Of a stretch of DNA of 64,000 nt, positions 1-11,813 are shown one piece after another (within the stretch, counting starts at the first letter, position 1; every line of letters begins with the position of its first letter). Source of the DNA: Ectobius pallidus. Taxonomy: Eukaryota; Arthropoda; Insecta; Blattodea; Ectobiidae. The stretch lies in NCBI GenBank assembly GCA_964059195.1, contig CAXKWD010000001.1, positions 160,196,532-160,260,531 on the forward strand. Reading direction: 5' to 3'. The translations under genes were made by a program, and so were the position numbers. Under the pieces are notes generated by a model, which was given only the letters and a program-made list of their open reading frames with translations, was not told the origin of the DNA and did not search any database.

Positions 1-1716
1 GTATAACCCAACACAAATAAGATATTCCGGACTCGTGAAGATGTTTTAACAAAATATTCTCTCATGGTGAGGCTGAGGATATTTTGACGTTTTATACAAT
101 GTTGGCAGCGTGTGGTAGATTTTGTGGGAGACTACTTTGAAGGACTGTAGATACCATATATACGCTACGTGATTTATGTGTTCTAATTGGAGGAATACAC
201 TTATTTGAAACGATTTATTGATTTTTTTAAATCCTGATTCAAATCTCTACGTTTCCTATCTATGTAGCATATGTCCAATGTACAGTATATTTTAAAAATT
301 CTCTTCTGACAGCGCATTACCATGGAGGAAAGTGCTTCCATGAATTTTTCTATAACTATGATACCTATACAATACTAAATGCGTCCTGAGACTTGTGTAT
401 ACTAGTTTCCTCCTCCGAGACCCATTGATCGAGTGGTCTAAAACTTTTAAAATTCCTATCTCATGATCTAGGGATTGCACTCCAAATTTCTTTCTGCACA
501 GTAGTTCAGTAAAATTTAGTTTTTAATTATGGTTAAGGTAATTTGTTGTGCTTTATGCAGTTCTGTACACACAAGACACAGTTATGGTATGGACTGCATA
601 AAACGTACTCTTGCGGTGATGGCTTAGAATGCATACAACTTTTCCTGGAACCTCAGTGTTGTGTCATTATTTACAGTGAGAATTTATTCACGTACATGGC
701 TCAGTGTTGTCATAAAAAAATTATTATTTTCCCAGCCCATGTAACGGGCTTAATTATCTGGTCATATATAATTTATTCCTCTCTTCATACCTTGTTATTG
801 GAAAATCGTATTAATTGAAATTAAATACGGTATGCAATAAAAATACACATTCTTAGACAAAACATAACTAACTTTTCCTTAGAGCAGTATCATCACTTGG
901 AATTTGTTTATTTCCACGTGTGTACTGAAGGCACGTACAGATAATAAATTAATGAGAAGGGTATAATAGGAATTTTAAATTTGTCATAACATATTTTATA
1001 GGCCTACACAGTATACCATGACCTAGGATAAATTTTTCAAAAAATAAACCTCTAAAATAATCATGAATAATAAGTAAAATATATGGCATATCATAATAAG
1101 TTTAAACTGTCAGTTAAAAATATTTTTTTAGCGATACACAGTGGTGCATGTTCATTTCTTCGTCAAAATATCTTTGAAGAGTGAATTATAAATAATGCGG
1201 TAGCAACTCTGGAGAGCGGAGTAAGATATTCATGAAATGATAGGAACTCGTTATACGCACACAAAGCTTAGAGGGAAATCTCTGCAACATACAGCATCCC
1301 TCGTGGTTTGTTTAGGCCGCTGGACCACTTTTGCACAGGTTAATTTACTGTTTAAAGAGTACATCACAACACTGAAGTCCAAACGGAACGGAGGTTCAAA
1401 AAGCGATTGACTGATCCCGTCATATACATAGGCAAACGGCTCATGCTATTTCAATTATACACCTTGTTGATTTAATCTGAATATTAATGAACTTCATAAT
1501 TAGAGTTATGTATATTCATAGTTTCCCACGCTACTCTCCATTTAATACCGTACACACACACACAGAGGTTGCTGTAAATTCCTGTGCTCCGTGTTTTTAA
1601 AATTACCTATTTTTCTGGGCACCAAAACATACATACAGTACATGAATAGTAATGTATTCCATCGCTCCAGTAATGACAACAAAGTAACGCAGTATTTATA
1701 CGCTACATCAGTGAGA

Positions 1717-2036
1717 ATGAAGAGAGAGGAAGGGACAGGGGAGATAGAAGAGGAATCAAGGGAAGAGAAGATGAGAGAAAGAAGGTTAAGATAATAAAAT
1801 AAGAAAGAATGCGGAGATAAAAGAGAGGAAGAGAGGAGAGAGAAGAGAAAGAATGAAAGCTGAGAGGAAGAGAGAGAGGTGAGGAAGATAATTAAGGGAA
1901 GACAGAGAGTAGGAGAGGGGAAATTGGAGAGTAGATGAGAGGATAAAGAAAAAAAAAGATGGCGGGAAAGAGAAAACGGGAGAGAAAGAGTTAAGAATGA
2001 AGGAGGGAGGGAAAAGAGGCAGAGGCGGAGCTGATA
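1717..2036. repeat. Purine-rich (GA)n-like tract
   Basis: About 320 bases almost entirely A and G on the plus strand (repeated AGAGAGGAAG-type words, few pyrimidines). The long minus-strand open frame through it (1542-2081) is Ser/Leu/Phe-rich only because CT-rich codons lack stops; it is not a gene. Confidence 0.85.
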
Positions 2037-2449
2037 AAATGAGAGTGAAATGGCTGAAAGCGACCTGTTATTAGTTATCAAGTAAGAGTTTTATTAATCA
2101 GGACGAGATTGGAGTGGCAGAGCGGTACAGTAGGGGGTTATAGACCCTTAGACAAATAATGGAATAAAGATATAATTATACAAATGTGTTGACGACCTTA
2201 CACAATATTAATAGCTTGGAAAATATGAGTTAAAAAACAATAAAAATGGCCATTTAATGAGGATAGTGGGGAAAACCTGCCGCTTATTCTTGCCTTTTGG
2301 AAGCGGCAAGGGAATGCAGAAAAAAAGTATTTTCGGGAAGTTCTCTCAGACCTCTCACTTATCGGACGCAATTTCTACTCGGCTACGAGTGTAAGAAAGA
2401 AGAGGACGTAAATAAGAAACTATAGGATTAACAATGTTCAAATTTGTAC

Positions 2450-2751
2450 TAAACTAAACTCCGTGGAGGGACTTGGCCTACCACCCGACCGCTGCGTCAT
2501 CTCCCGTAGGCAGATGGCAGGATTGGGGGGCATGTGGTCAGCATGCCGACACCCACGGCCGTTAATGGTGGTTTTCTTGACCGGAGCCGCTACTTCTCTA
2601 TCAAGTAGCTCCTCAATTTGAATCACGAGGCTGAGTGCACCCCTACCAGACCTCCCTACCTCAGAAAAATCCGAGGAGGTACCGGGAATCGATCCCGGGC
2701 CGACGGATCTGTAGTCAGCGACGCTAACCACAGGACCACGCCGGCGGACGT
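2450..2751 (-). mobile_element. tRNA-derived SINE, family 1, copy 1
   Basis: About 300-bp element read on the minus strand. The head at the high-coordinate end contains a Pol III A-box-like word (TGGTCCTGTGGTTAG) and a B-box (GGATCGATTCC), as in a Glu/Gly-type tRNA. A body follows, ending CCACGGAGTTTAGTTTAG. The element is flanked by a target-site duplication AAATTTGTAC at 2440-2449 and 2754-2763. Other copies: 33785-34076 and 38362-38675. This copy lacks the GGATGTAGCGC stretch near the 3' end seen in the others. Confidence 0.9.
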
Positions 2752-5040
2752 TTAAATTTGTACAGTGAAGTTAAAATTTGGAAAGCATTCAATTAAAATG
2801 TAGTAATTTAAAAGAATACGTAAAACCAGGATATAAATGTAGGCCTATTCAATTTATCGATGTATTGTTTTATTCTTCACACAACTTAATTATGCTATCT
2901 CAATACGAATGCAACATAAACACTGATACATCAATAACACGAATACATTACTTAATACAATTGAATGGTCGGATATTTGTGACCTGTAGTAAAATAAAGT
3001 AGCTACAGTAGATAAAGTATAGTTCTCGTTTAGTATTTTTTATTCACATGAACTCCTACGTAGTAAACCTGCAGCTGAGAAACATAATTTCCATCCTTAT
3101 ATTTCGTTTATGGACCGGTATAAACTCATTAATTAAGCATGAAGGTACATAGATCACATAAAGATTTTGTTAGTACACTTAAAGCATAATTATTGAAGAT
3201 TGTTTTCATACATCCTATAGTTTTATGATCTACAAAGAATATGTTCACAACTATGCAATTTAAATGTATTTACCTTGGCTTTTTGTTGTTATATTTGATA
3301 TGTGACCACAAATACCCCGTCTCTTGTTGGTTTTGCCGCGTAAATGTTCAGCTCATGGATAGGTCAAGTCAGCAAAATCCTGGGATTAGAGTATCAACTC
3401 TACAGCGCGTACATTTATAAAACCATTCTTTCATGAGCTCGGACAATAGTATGTGTGGCTGAGACCATAAGGTTTTCAATTTGAAATTCAATTGCATTCC
3501 ATTGGCAAAATCCCTTTGGTTCCTGTTGGATTAGATTGTGCCTATTGAATTGATGCGAGTTTCACAAACTGGCATTAGGCAGGGATTATAGGAAGCAATG
3601 ATCTGAAACACTTCCATAAGAGGCAGCCCGGTCTGGTGCCAGATGCGAACGAATGGGTTGACCAGTTTCAATTAGATATTTGATGACTTTGCACGTTCGT
3701 TCTTGCGTTATATGATATGTGTAGCTGTAGGACGTATCGTGCGAAAACAAGTCAATTTCAATATATTAGTTTATATCTTACTTCAATGGGTTAATCACGT
3801 ACCGGTATCACTGGACTAAGGACCTGTCTAGACACTTCTGTAAGGCAACACCAACGGTTTCGACATTTCTCCCTCTGCAGTCCCGAGATCAAATTAAGAC
3901 AGTTATATTTATATTTTTGTGCTTAATGAGTTTCTATGGATCGAAATGAAAACAAATTTTCACTTTTTTAAATTTTCGGATGGCGGACTTTTTAGGGGCC
4001 TAAAATGAAATTTAGACAGCTATAAATCTTATTCTGTGCATTAATGTGTGTTATTAATGACCAAAACAACACGGATTTTCAAGAGATTAAATTTTATTTT
4101 GAGGGGGATCTGGGGGGTTTTAGGGGTGATATCATTATGACACGTCGGGTTTATATTTAAGTTCTCAGTTTTCTTTTTAAATTCAATCATCGACACATAG
4201 AAGGCAGAAAAAAATGAAAGTGCAGTGCAGAATGTACGCTATGTATATTATGCTACCGGCGTCATTACTTTTAATCGTTCAAAGAGCGAGAAAAAAATTC
4301 GTAACCTGAGGCATCATATATGACATACGAGGACTGCACTTTCCCTCAACCCAAGTCTGCTAGAAACTTTCAAATTAAGCTATTCCCTTGTTAATGTATA
4401 GTACGATAAAAGTCAAACTGGGATCAGAATTTTATATTTAACTAATTGGTTGTCTTAAATTGAACAAATTGTACATGTAATGATGCTCTTATTTAAGACA
4501 GCACAAGAGGCAGGCAACATTTTCGTAATATCTAGTCTATATCAGCTCACTTCCGTGGCAGTGGGCAGGGCAGTGAGCAGGCCAATGGGCAGCGCGGATA
4601 TGTAAACACCTCACTCGTTTTGCTACTGCTACTGCCATTGCGGCTGCCCGATATTCCCTTAATTGGCGGTTTTTCTACGGAAGTCAAAGGACAGACAGAA
4701 AAACTGCGGTAATTTAAACACTCACTGCCTTGGATGTTGCCTACAAAGTATTTTGGACAGAAAATACGGCAGCGGGAAGAGCAGTGCCAATGGCTAAATG
4801 TAATCTATGCAAAACTATTTCCTTCAACGAATGATAATTTTGAACTTATTATGCTGCAATACTTGTGGTTTGTCTTACTGTAAATTGTGAAACCAAATGC
4901 CTACTCATGCCGCATTTTAGTTCCAATACTGCTGTTGGAGTTCGCAAATGGTGGCATAAAGGAATATCGAAATAATCGAAATTTGTCTTTGAGCCATCTA
5001 GCCCTGTGAACCTAGTATTATGAAATGTGAGGTTACTTAC

Positions 5041-5152
5041 CAAGTGACTCTCTCCAGGGTGTTGGGGTTCGCCTCGTATGTGCAGAACAGAAGAATGTCT
5101 GTACTCTCGTTTACTGTCACGTTCTCTGGGTCCACGGATACGATTGGTGGAT
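5041..5152 (-). CDS. Internal exon of the same Ig-superfamily protein (downstream exon)
   Basis: Coding exon of 112 bases. Two bases complete the Tyr codon begun in the exon at 53689, 36 codons follow, and two bases (TG) begin the next codon. It reads PPIVSVDPENVTVN, then ESTDILLFCTYEANP and NTLERVT, with TG then probably completed by G to the core Ig tryptophan. This is the N-terminal half of an Ig domain: linker, an N-glycosylation sequon (NVT) and a second (NES), the B-strand cysteine in LLFC, and C-strand W. The acceptor is a long pyrimidine tract ending TTTTCAG at 5153. The donor is a consensus GTAAGT at 5040-5035. A longer minus-strand open frame across this spot (4849..5217) is in the wrong frame and is a shadow. 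The next exon must start with one base completing the Trp codon; I could not find it in 1..5040. Confidence 0.87.
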
Positions 5153-5289
5153 CTGAAAAGAAAATATTGAAAAATTAGAAGAATGATCCACAAAAACAAA
5201 AAGAGATGAAAATGCATATATTAAATGCAGTATTTAATTGATACACGTGCTGTACACTAACAAACAAAGCAAAAAATTTCTCACTCGAG

Positions 5290-5403
5290 ATATATGTTAT
5301 TTTACATATATATTTATATATATATATACATAGACTATATCATATATATAATTATACATAGGCTGTATCATATATATATATATACATAGACTGTATATAT
5401 ATA
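5290..5403. repeat. AT-rich repeat with TACATAGACT/ATATC words
   Basis: Alternating TA runs interrupted by two or three copies of a word like TACATAGACTATATCATATA. It lies within the giant intron about 140 bases from the exon at 5041..5152, on its acceptor side. Confidence 0.7.
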
Positions 5404-8400
5404 GAAGACTAAATTTTATAGATCACGGAAGAAATGGTGTGTGGTCAGGGATCACTGATCAGCATGATGCAGGGTCTCTTCTAGCACTAGCTAGACCTGT
5501 ACGGACAACGGATAAGAACGATCGTGGCATGATTAAATAAAATTGTAAACTAATTATGAAATAAGTTCCATCCTAACTTACCTATGCGAGTCAGGATATC
5601 CTTAAAAATCGTCAATCAGAAAGCCAGGCACAGGATATAATTCCTCGACCATCATAAACTGAGTCTGCGGAGACCCCAATAGGATTATTAGTAAATTAAT
5701 TAAGCATATACGAGGTCAACAAACTTACCCATCAAAGCGATTAAATATTATGTTGTATTTTACATTTAACAATTTAAAAATAATATATTTGGAACATTTT
5801 TCAAATGATTTCGTATTATTAACCAGCAAAATGGGTAATAAAATGGTATCGAAGTTTCTTCTTGCCGAAACAATTATGTTTTTAAAGAAAATTGTCAATT
5901 TTTTCTGCATTTCTGAATTTAGTATTGATTTGAGGCTCCAATCCGACAATAGTCCTTACAGGCTCAAAGCCATTTATTAACTAGTGATGAGATACTTTGA
6001 TACTCACCTGGAACGGAATTAGTGTTACTACTATAAGCTGTATTGAATTAGCATACTTAATTTTTAGTTACGGAGTTGGCTAGCTCGAAACATGTGGATT
6101 TATGACCAACAGATTGTGCTGTGTACGCACGCAGATAACCTCGTTCCATCATTGAGGTAGGAAAATTGTTTTTGTTACATACTTTCATTTGCGAGATTAA
6201 CTGGGCAGATGGGAAGGTTGTAATTAAGATATCTCTCAAAGCATTGTTAATGTACATAGATAACAGTGTTGAAAAATGTAATGGACCAGACCAACAGCAG
6301 CAATGGCGTAGAGTAATCAGATTTCAATACAGGAAAAACATTTGATGGATACAGTGTTAATAACGGTGACATAGCCTTCAATTTTTTGCTTCTACCTAAC
6401 CTAACCTAACGCCAAGTGATAACCTACCTGTACTGATGGCATTTCACTTGATGCATGCTTCAGCAAAAAAAAAGATCATGGTCATTTTATACAGTATGTA
6501 AAACGAACTGAATTCAAATTTTAGAGCTCCACCATTTTAATCTCAGTGCCATGGCCTACGTACAGTATATACCAAAGCATCAGTATGAGTTTTACACACT
6601 AAGCTGTGTTACCACTACCTCTCAGACACATTTCACATTCAAATCCTCGGCAATGGAGGGGGGAGGTAGTAGGAGAGATGGTGGGAACAGGAACCTATGT
6701 TTTAGAGAACAAGCAACCCCTCTCTTCGTGTGCCCCTTTCCCCCTCCTCACATCTAGCCAACTACATGATTAAAAGTTCCCGACGACCTCTTTTCATTCC
6801 GACCGTATCACACACAACCTGGGTACGTTAACATTATGGCTCGGGACGCAATGAACACATAAAGCATTGTCAACATTTTGAAAATTTTCCACAGTTATGA
6901 AAAGGGGGATTACTTGTTGTGGAAATAACTGGGAAGGGTGGGGAGGAGTTTGTTCATGCAGATATTTCATATTATAATTCTACGTGATACGATTTCGCAA
7001 CAGTGAGCACAATATTAGTTTTTTCTCTCCCCTCTGCACGTCTCGTGCCTTCTTTGATATGTAAAACCCACAAACATAGCGATCTCTTATATTATTATAG
7101 GGGTCGATTTTAAGGTTACGTGATATTTATTCGTTACATTGTTTAAATACCTGTCAGGGTATTAAATTGTAACTGCTAAAGAGAGGAATTCTTAAATAAT
7201 TCTTTCTAGGAGTTATTGAAGTTCTAAAATTAATATTTTTTGTGTTTGTCGGTAAACCATTTTTATAATGATGAAATATATTTCTTAGATATTTAGAATA
7301 TATTCATATCACAAATATATTTTTTTTAATTTGCAACGAGCTATTTCATTCTTACTCTAATTTTTATTTCCCCAAGCTCAATTGCTATTTTATGAGAATA
7401 CATGTGAGTAATTACATCAGAAATTTAAAACAAAGTCGCGTGTAGAAAGTGGAAAAATTAAGCATTATGAACCGAAAATTGCAACATCATTCGTAGTTTG
7501 TGTGCAAAGTCCAAGATGACGCTGAGCTAGATGTGTGCATTCGCGTAATGTCTCCCTCTCGTGATGCATTGACGATATTATAAGATGTACCTGCGACGTC
7601 ATCCATACTCTAGGGCCTAAGCAAACTAACCTATCTCGCTTGTAAACGCACACTTCTACGGAACTTTCACCTTATAAAATAATTAGACAAGGAAATTTAT
7701 GTCAAGTTAACTCTAATGCAAACATAGTACGATGTTGACAAAAATAGAAATGCATTTTACATATTTAATTTGAAGTTAAAACTATGAGCAGACTATCTTA
7801 ACTGCTACGTAAGTCACCTACGAGGAATGCATAAAGATTTTTACATTTAAAACTAAATTCTGATATTGCGGATATTTTCTTTGAACCTCTTGAGAATTCA
7901 GTATTTCTATTTTCCATATTTTGTTACGTCTTCACCAATAAAAATATTGTGCCCACATCCGACGACTCTTGTTACAACGTCATAATCACGAACTGTGCTC
8001 ATCTGGTGGTTTTCAAGGGGAGTACATGACGGGTAAGATTTTGTAATGTCAGATAATTTTGATAACAGATTAAATAAATAAATAAATAAATAAGAATATA
8101 CCGTACCCAGCATAGTATAGAATATTAATTACTATTACGACAACCAATAATGGGAAATGCATATACAAATTCTATGAATTCAGTGTACAATGACGTAGAG
8201 GTTAGCACCAAATTATTTAATTTGTAGTGGCCTATACTAACGTATGGGCCTAGTTGAACAATTAGTTGAACAATTTAATATACGACGTTATTGTCAACAA
8301 ATGAATGTACTGACATGCATTTTAAATTAACGAATTTTGAATTTTATTATTACAAGTAATGTAATAAATATTTAAAACTAATATTAAATTAAATTATCTG

Positions 8401-9197
8401 TATAATGCCAGCATATAACTTTTGAAATAACGAAAAACATTATTTTTCAAAGAAAAATAACTCTTTACGAGAGGATTTATTAATATACAGTAAAATTAAG
8501 ATTTTAAAACTATTATTTTCAGCTTATTACAAAAGGTTGTTTTGTGTATAATAAATTAAACTAGAGTTTATATAAAATAAGTTTATTGACAAAAATAAAT
8601 TTATAAGAAATGTTTAGAATGATAAAGTTAATTTTAAGTTACCTAAAACAGCACTCAGGTTAATGTTCCAGTTAATAAGTCATCAAGCAGTTAGCACAAA
8701 TGGATGCAATATGGTGAAAAAGTACGGTGGAGATCCTCATGATTGCAACTCTGGTACTAAAACAGAAATTAACGCAATAAAAGGTTTGTGACTTGATCAT
8801 TACACTATGAAGGAGGAGATTTGTCACGGGAGGGTGCGTTAGATAAGGCGCTTTTATTTGTATTAACTTTTCCTCTCAGTCGACTAGTCCCAACTTCCCA
8901 CTGCGACTTGTATCCTTGTACTCCAGTTAATAACACAAGCAAACATTGTTTTCCTGCCAGATGAGAATTTAGCACTTACTAACACAAACACTAGGCTGCT
9001 GGCATAGGATCCAAGTTTTAAACTTTACGTTATTATACTGTTAACGATAGTTAAACAACAAACACTTTCATGTAGCCGACTCGAAAAGGAAGGGTAATAC
9101 GTATCTGGTCTAGTTGCTAATAAACGGAAAGTTCTATACTAGATAGAAATATTTTAAATTGTTTAGTGGGATAAAAATATAATTATGCATAGGCTCA
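5404..9197. other. No gene seen
   Basis: Unique-looking AT-rich intron. Contains a short triple CCTAA run (6394-6410) and an (AAAT)n run (8071-8093). Open frames are short and unrelated to known proteins. Confidence 0.6.
8071..8093. repeat. (TAAA)n microsatellite
   Basis: About six copies of TAAA in a row. Confidence 0.85.
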
Positions 9198-9669
9198 TAC
9201 AGTCGAATTTGGCTAATTCGACGTGGTATAATTCGAATAAATACTCATTCCCCTTGAAATTCCTATATAAATGTATGTTAAAAAATTTCAATTAATTCGA
9301 ATTTTTTAAGCTAAATTTGGATAAATCGAAGCCAAAATTTGTTTCATCTTAATGTTGTAAGGATTCCAAGAGTTCATTGCTTCCAGGAATTCCACAATAA
9401 TTCTCTATTTCGCTGAAGAACCCTAGTTACTAGCAGCCAGCAGGTACCGTACGAAAGTGTATTTTTAACCACCGTTATCTTCCTTCTGCTGAATAGATGT
9501 TCAATGGAATGCGAAGTTCACCCTCTCCGCTACAGTCTTGGAGGGATTCAACACTTCTGTGAACATTTTAGTGTTCATTCTATCCTACAAGTGTAGGTTA
9601 ATTCGAAATTTGGATAATTCGATTTTTTCTAATTCCCCTTGGGGTTCGAATTACTAAGAGTCCACTGTA
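9198..9669. mobile_element. pogo/Tigger-like MITE
   Basis: A 472-bp non-coding element. The left end TACAGTCGAATTTGGCTAAT and the inverted right end TACAGTGGACTCTTAGTAAT share the TACAGT start and a TAATTCGA stretch. This resembles pogo/Tigger families, which duplicate TA. The interior repeats AATTCGAA-like words near both ends. No transposase is present, so it would have depended on one supplied in trans. Confidence 0.65.
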
Positions 9670-10270
9670 TAACGATTCTGCTTCTCTAGTTCTCTTCATA
9701 CTTCGGAGACAGTTTGTCTGAGAAACTTGTGATATATTTCTTTCTTTCATTTTCGGATTAACCTCCCCCATTTTCTAGTACAAAATATTCAGCCGTACAG
9801 GACGCCAGAATAATTGTGTCACTATGTGTTACATCAACGTAGACAAGGGTATGGTGGAACTTCCTGCCGTGTGAACGGTACTGCACAGAGATAGAGATTT
9901 ATGTTGTGGAATGCAATATAACTTGATTACAATTCTGTAGCGATAAACATATGACAGATTTAAAAGTAATGGATGGAAAAAAATTGGAGTAGGTGGAAAG
10001 TGTATTCTCATTCAGAATTAGTTTTTGCGGTGGGGAAAAGTCCGAAAGAACACTAAGATTAGCTAGGAGCCTGATATAAGAAATTATTTTTGGTTGTATA
10101 ATAATAATAAAATCAGGTAAACTGATGTAACAAAGTGCCAGTATGTTTTTGTTTAAACAGTTATGACTGCAATTATGATATGCAGAATATGTTTTTTTTA
10201 AAATTGATTTCCAAGTTAAGCTCTAGATTTATTCATTAAGCAGGGCTTACGGAAGAACAAAGGTCTAGTT

Positions 10271-10456
10271 TTTTTTTAATGAAATTAAAATCTTCCAGCA
10301 TCACCTGAACTGTACAGATATGTGATATCATGACAATCGCACACTCACATAAAAATGTCAAAAGAAATTCAAATTGGCCGGTTTCGGGTTTTGAACCATG
10401 GACTCCAGAATGTGAGGCCAAAGCGTTACCATCTCGGCCACCGGGGTCATTTTAAC
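10271..10456 (-). mobile_element. Short tRNA-derived SINE with poly(A) tail
   Basis: Minus strand. A head near 10380-10445 has an A-box TGGCCGAGATGG and a B-box GGTTCAAAACC, as in a Ser/Leu-type tRNA. An unrelated body of about 110 bases follows, then an A-rich tail (plus-strand T run at 10268-10277). It is bracketed by GGTCTAGTT at 10262-10270 and 10457-10465, a plausible target-site duplication. Confidence 0.75.
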
Positions 10457-10624
10457 GGTCTAGTTGGATAAGCTCTTGTAAATCGATAGTGTTTTTTGTC
10501 ATAGCTACCTGTATTTTAATTTCCAAGGCCTTATAAGATAACAGTAAAACAATAGGCAGTGTTGTCAAGATAATTGATTTTCATTTTTTTTATAAATTCT
10601 TTCGAATACGTATATTACCATAAA

Positions 10625-11084
10625 ATAGGCACTAAATTGAGCATTACTCCGAAACAGGTCAACCGATTTTATCTATTATAAATAGACGTCTTCCCATGGA
10701 CATTATAAATGCGTATACGAAGTTTCATAAATATACGATAAAGCGTATTTGAGTTATTGCGCCTTTAAAGTAGACATTAAATTGGGGTTTACTCCGGTAC
10801 CGGTCAACAGATTAGGTTCAAATTCAATAGGGCACTTCTCATGAACGTCATAAATGAGTATACCAAGTTTCATGGAAATCCGATACAGCGTATTTGAGTT
10901 ATGGCGCCTTTCTATTAGAAAGGCGCCATAATCTATTAAAATAGGCACTAAATTGGGCATTACACCGGTACCGGTGAACCGATTTGGTTCAATATCAATA
11001 GGGTTCTTCCCATGGACATTATAAACGTGTATACCAAGTTTCATTAAAATTCGACAAAGCGTATTTGAGTTATCGCGCGTACAG
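10625..11084. repeat. Three tandem units of about 145 bp
   Basis: Units begin near 10625, 10770 and 10941 with TAGGCACTAAATTG-like words. Each contains CCCATGGACATTATAAA-like and AAGTTTCAT words and ends with GCGTATTTGAGTTAT. The second unit is lengthened by a perfect hairpin at 10899-10931. A minus-strand open frame (10754-11191) spans two units and the flanking microsatellite. It shows two copies of an NSNTLYRISMKLG-like phrase, but I treat it as a repeat, not a gene. Confidence 0.8.
10899..10931. repeat. Perfect 15-bp hairpin
   Basis: Arms TTATGGCGCCTTTCT and its exact reverse complement with a 3-base loop (ATT), at the junction between tandem units 2 and 3. Confidence 0.9.
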
Positions 11085-11147
11085 ACACACGGACGGACGG
11101 ACGGACGGACGGACGGACAGACAGACAGACAGACAGACGGACAGACA
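11082..11147. repeat. (GGAC)n / (AGAC)n microsatellite
   Basis: A run of ACGG units followed by ACAG units directly abutting the third tandem unit. Confidence 0.9.
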
Positions 11148-11380
11148 TTTTTCGTCCCCACACACAATCTCATAAAGTACCATACTGGCACTTAATAATA
11201 ATAATAGACTTGGCTAAAAATTTATTTAACGAGAAATACTGAAGTCAGTCATCCTCTATACAACATTCATTGTCTGTCCATTTCCGGAGGTGTGAAACCA
11301 AGCAGTTAGTCTTTTCCAGCTGGTGGACTCTTTCAGACAATTCATGCTTTGCTTAGAGAATATTATAGGAGAAAAATTCC

Positions 11381-11452
11381 TCCGGCACTGGGACTTGAAC
11401 CCAGGACCTTTGACTATTCGCGCCAATGCTCTACCAACTGAGCTAAGCCGGA
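11381..11452 (-). tRNA. tRNA-like gene (left arm), probably tRNA-derived pseudogene
   Basis: 72 bases fold as a cloverleaf: acceptor TCCGGCT/TGCCGGA (six pairs, T-T mismatch at the seventh), D arm GCTC/GAGC, anticodon stem TTGGC/GTCAA (one G-T pair), T arm CTGGG/CCCAG with loop TTCAAGT. The A-box TAGCTCAGTTGG and B-box GGTTCAAGTCC are intact. The seven-base anticodon loop is GCGAATA, so the triplet would be GAA (Phe). However, position 33 is C rather than the near-universal T, and it does not look like a normal tRNA-Phe. Most likely a transcribable tRNA relic. Confidence 0.6.
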
Positions 11453-11741
11453 GCTCAATTCACAACGCCAGATGGAACTTCTCTCCTATGACTGATTGCC
11501 CTAATGGTCTACCTCACAGACAGACAAGTTATGTCATATGCAGTACTGTGAGGCACACTAAGTAGTGATTTTTGTGACCGGGCTCCCACTGTTTAACATT
11601 CAAGACAGATATATAAGCACAAAAATCACTACTTAGTGTGCCTCACAGTACTGCATATGACATAACTTGTCTGTCTGTGAGGTAGACCATTAGGGCAATC
11701 AGTCATAGGAGAGAAGTTCCATCTGGCGTTGTGAATTGAGC

Positions 11742-11813
11742 TCCGGCTTGGCTCAGTTGGTAGAGCATTGGCGCGAATAGCCAAAGGTCCTGGGTTCAAG
11801 TCCCAGTGCCGGA
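11742..11813 (+). tRNA. tRNA-like gene (right arm), probably tRNA-derived pseudogene
   Basis: Partner of the copy at 11381-11452, in divergent orientation, with two differences: TTGGCTCAG instead of TTAGCTCAG at the A-box, and GCCAA completing a fully Watson-Crick anticodon stem. The loop GCGAATA, the C at position 33 and the T-T mismatch in the acceptor are shared. Confidence 0.6.

Larger units (their letters stand above)
1..5040 (-). other. Partial downstream intron of the Ig gene
   Basis: Begins with the GTAAGT donor at 5040 on the minus strand and runs out of the window. It holds a (CA)n run near 1552, a purine-rich tract (1717-2036) and one SINE (2450-2751). Stretches 1-1540 and 2764-4840 show no gene, only scattered short open frames in AT-rich sequence. 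Confidence 0.7.

Noticed and set aside
1542..2081. 179-codon minus-strand open frame
   Set aside because: It is the pyrimidine-strand reading of a purine-rich tract; Ser/Leu/Phe bias follows from the repeat.
2438..2731. Open frames inside SINE family 1 copies (also 33772-34092 and 38305-38598)
   Set aside because: They translate the tRNA-derived SINE on either strand; not protein genes.
4849..5217. 122-codon minus-strand open frame across the Ig exon
   Set aside because: It reads a different frame from the spliced exon, shows no Ig residues, and runs through both splice sites.
11323..11565. Plus-strand open frame with LNPGPLTIRANALPTELSRS
   Set aside because: It is the antisense of the tRNA-like segment; the phrase recurs wherever this repeat type lies.
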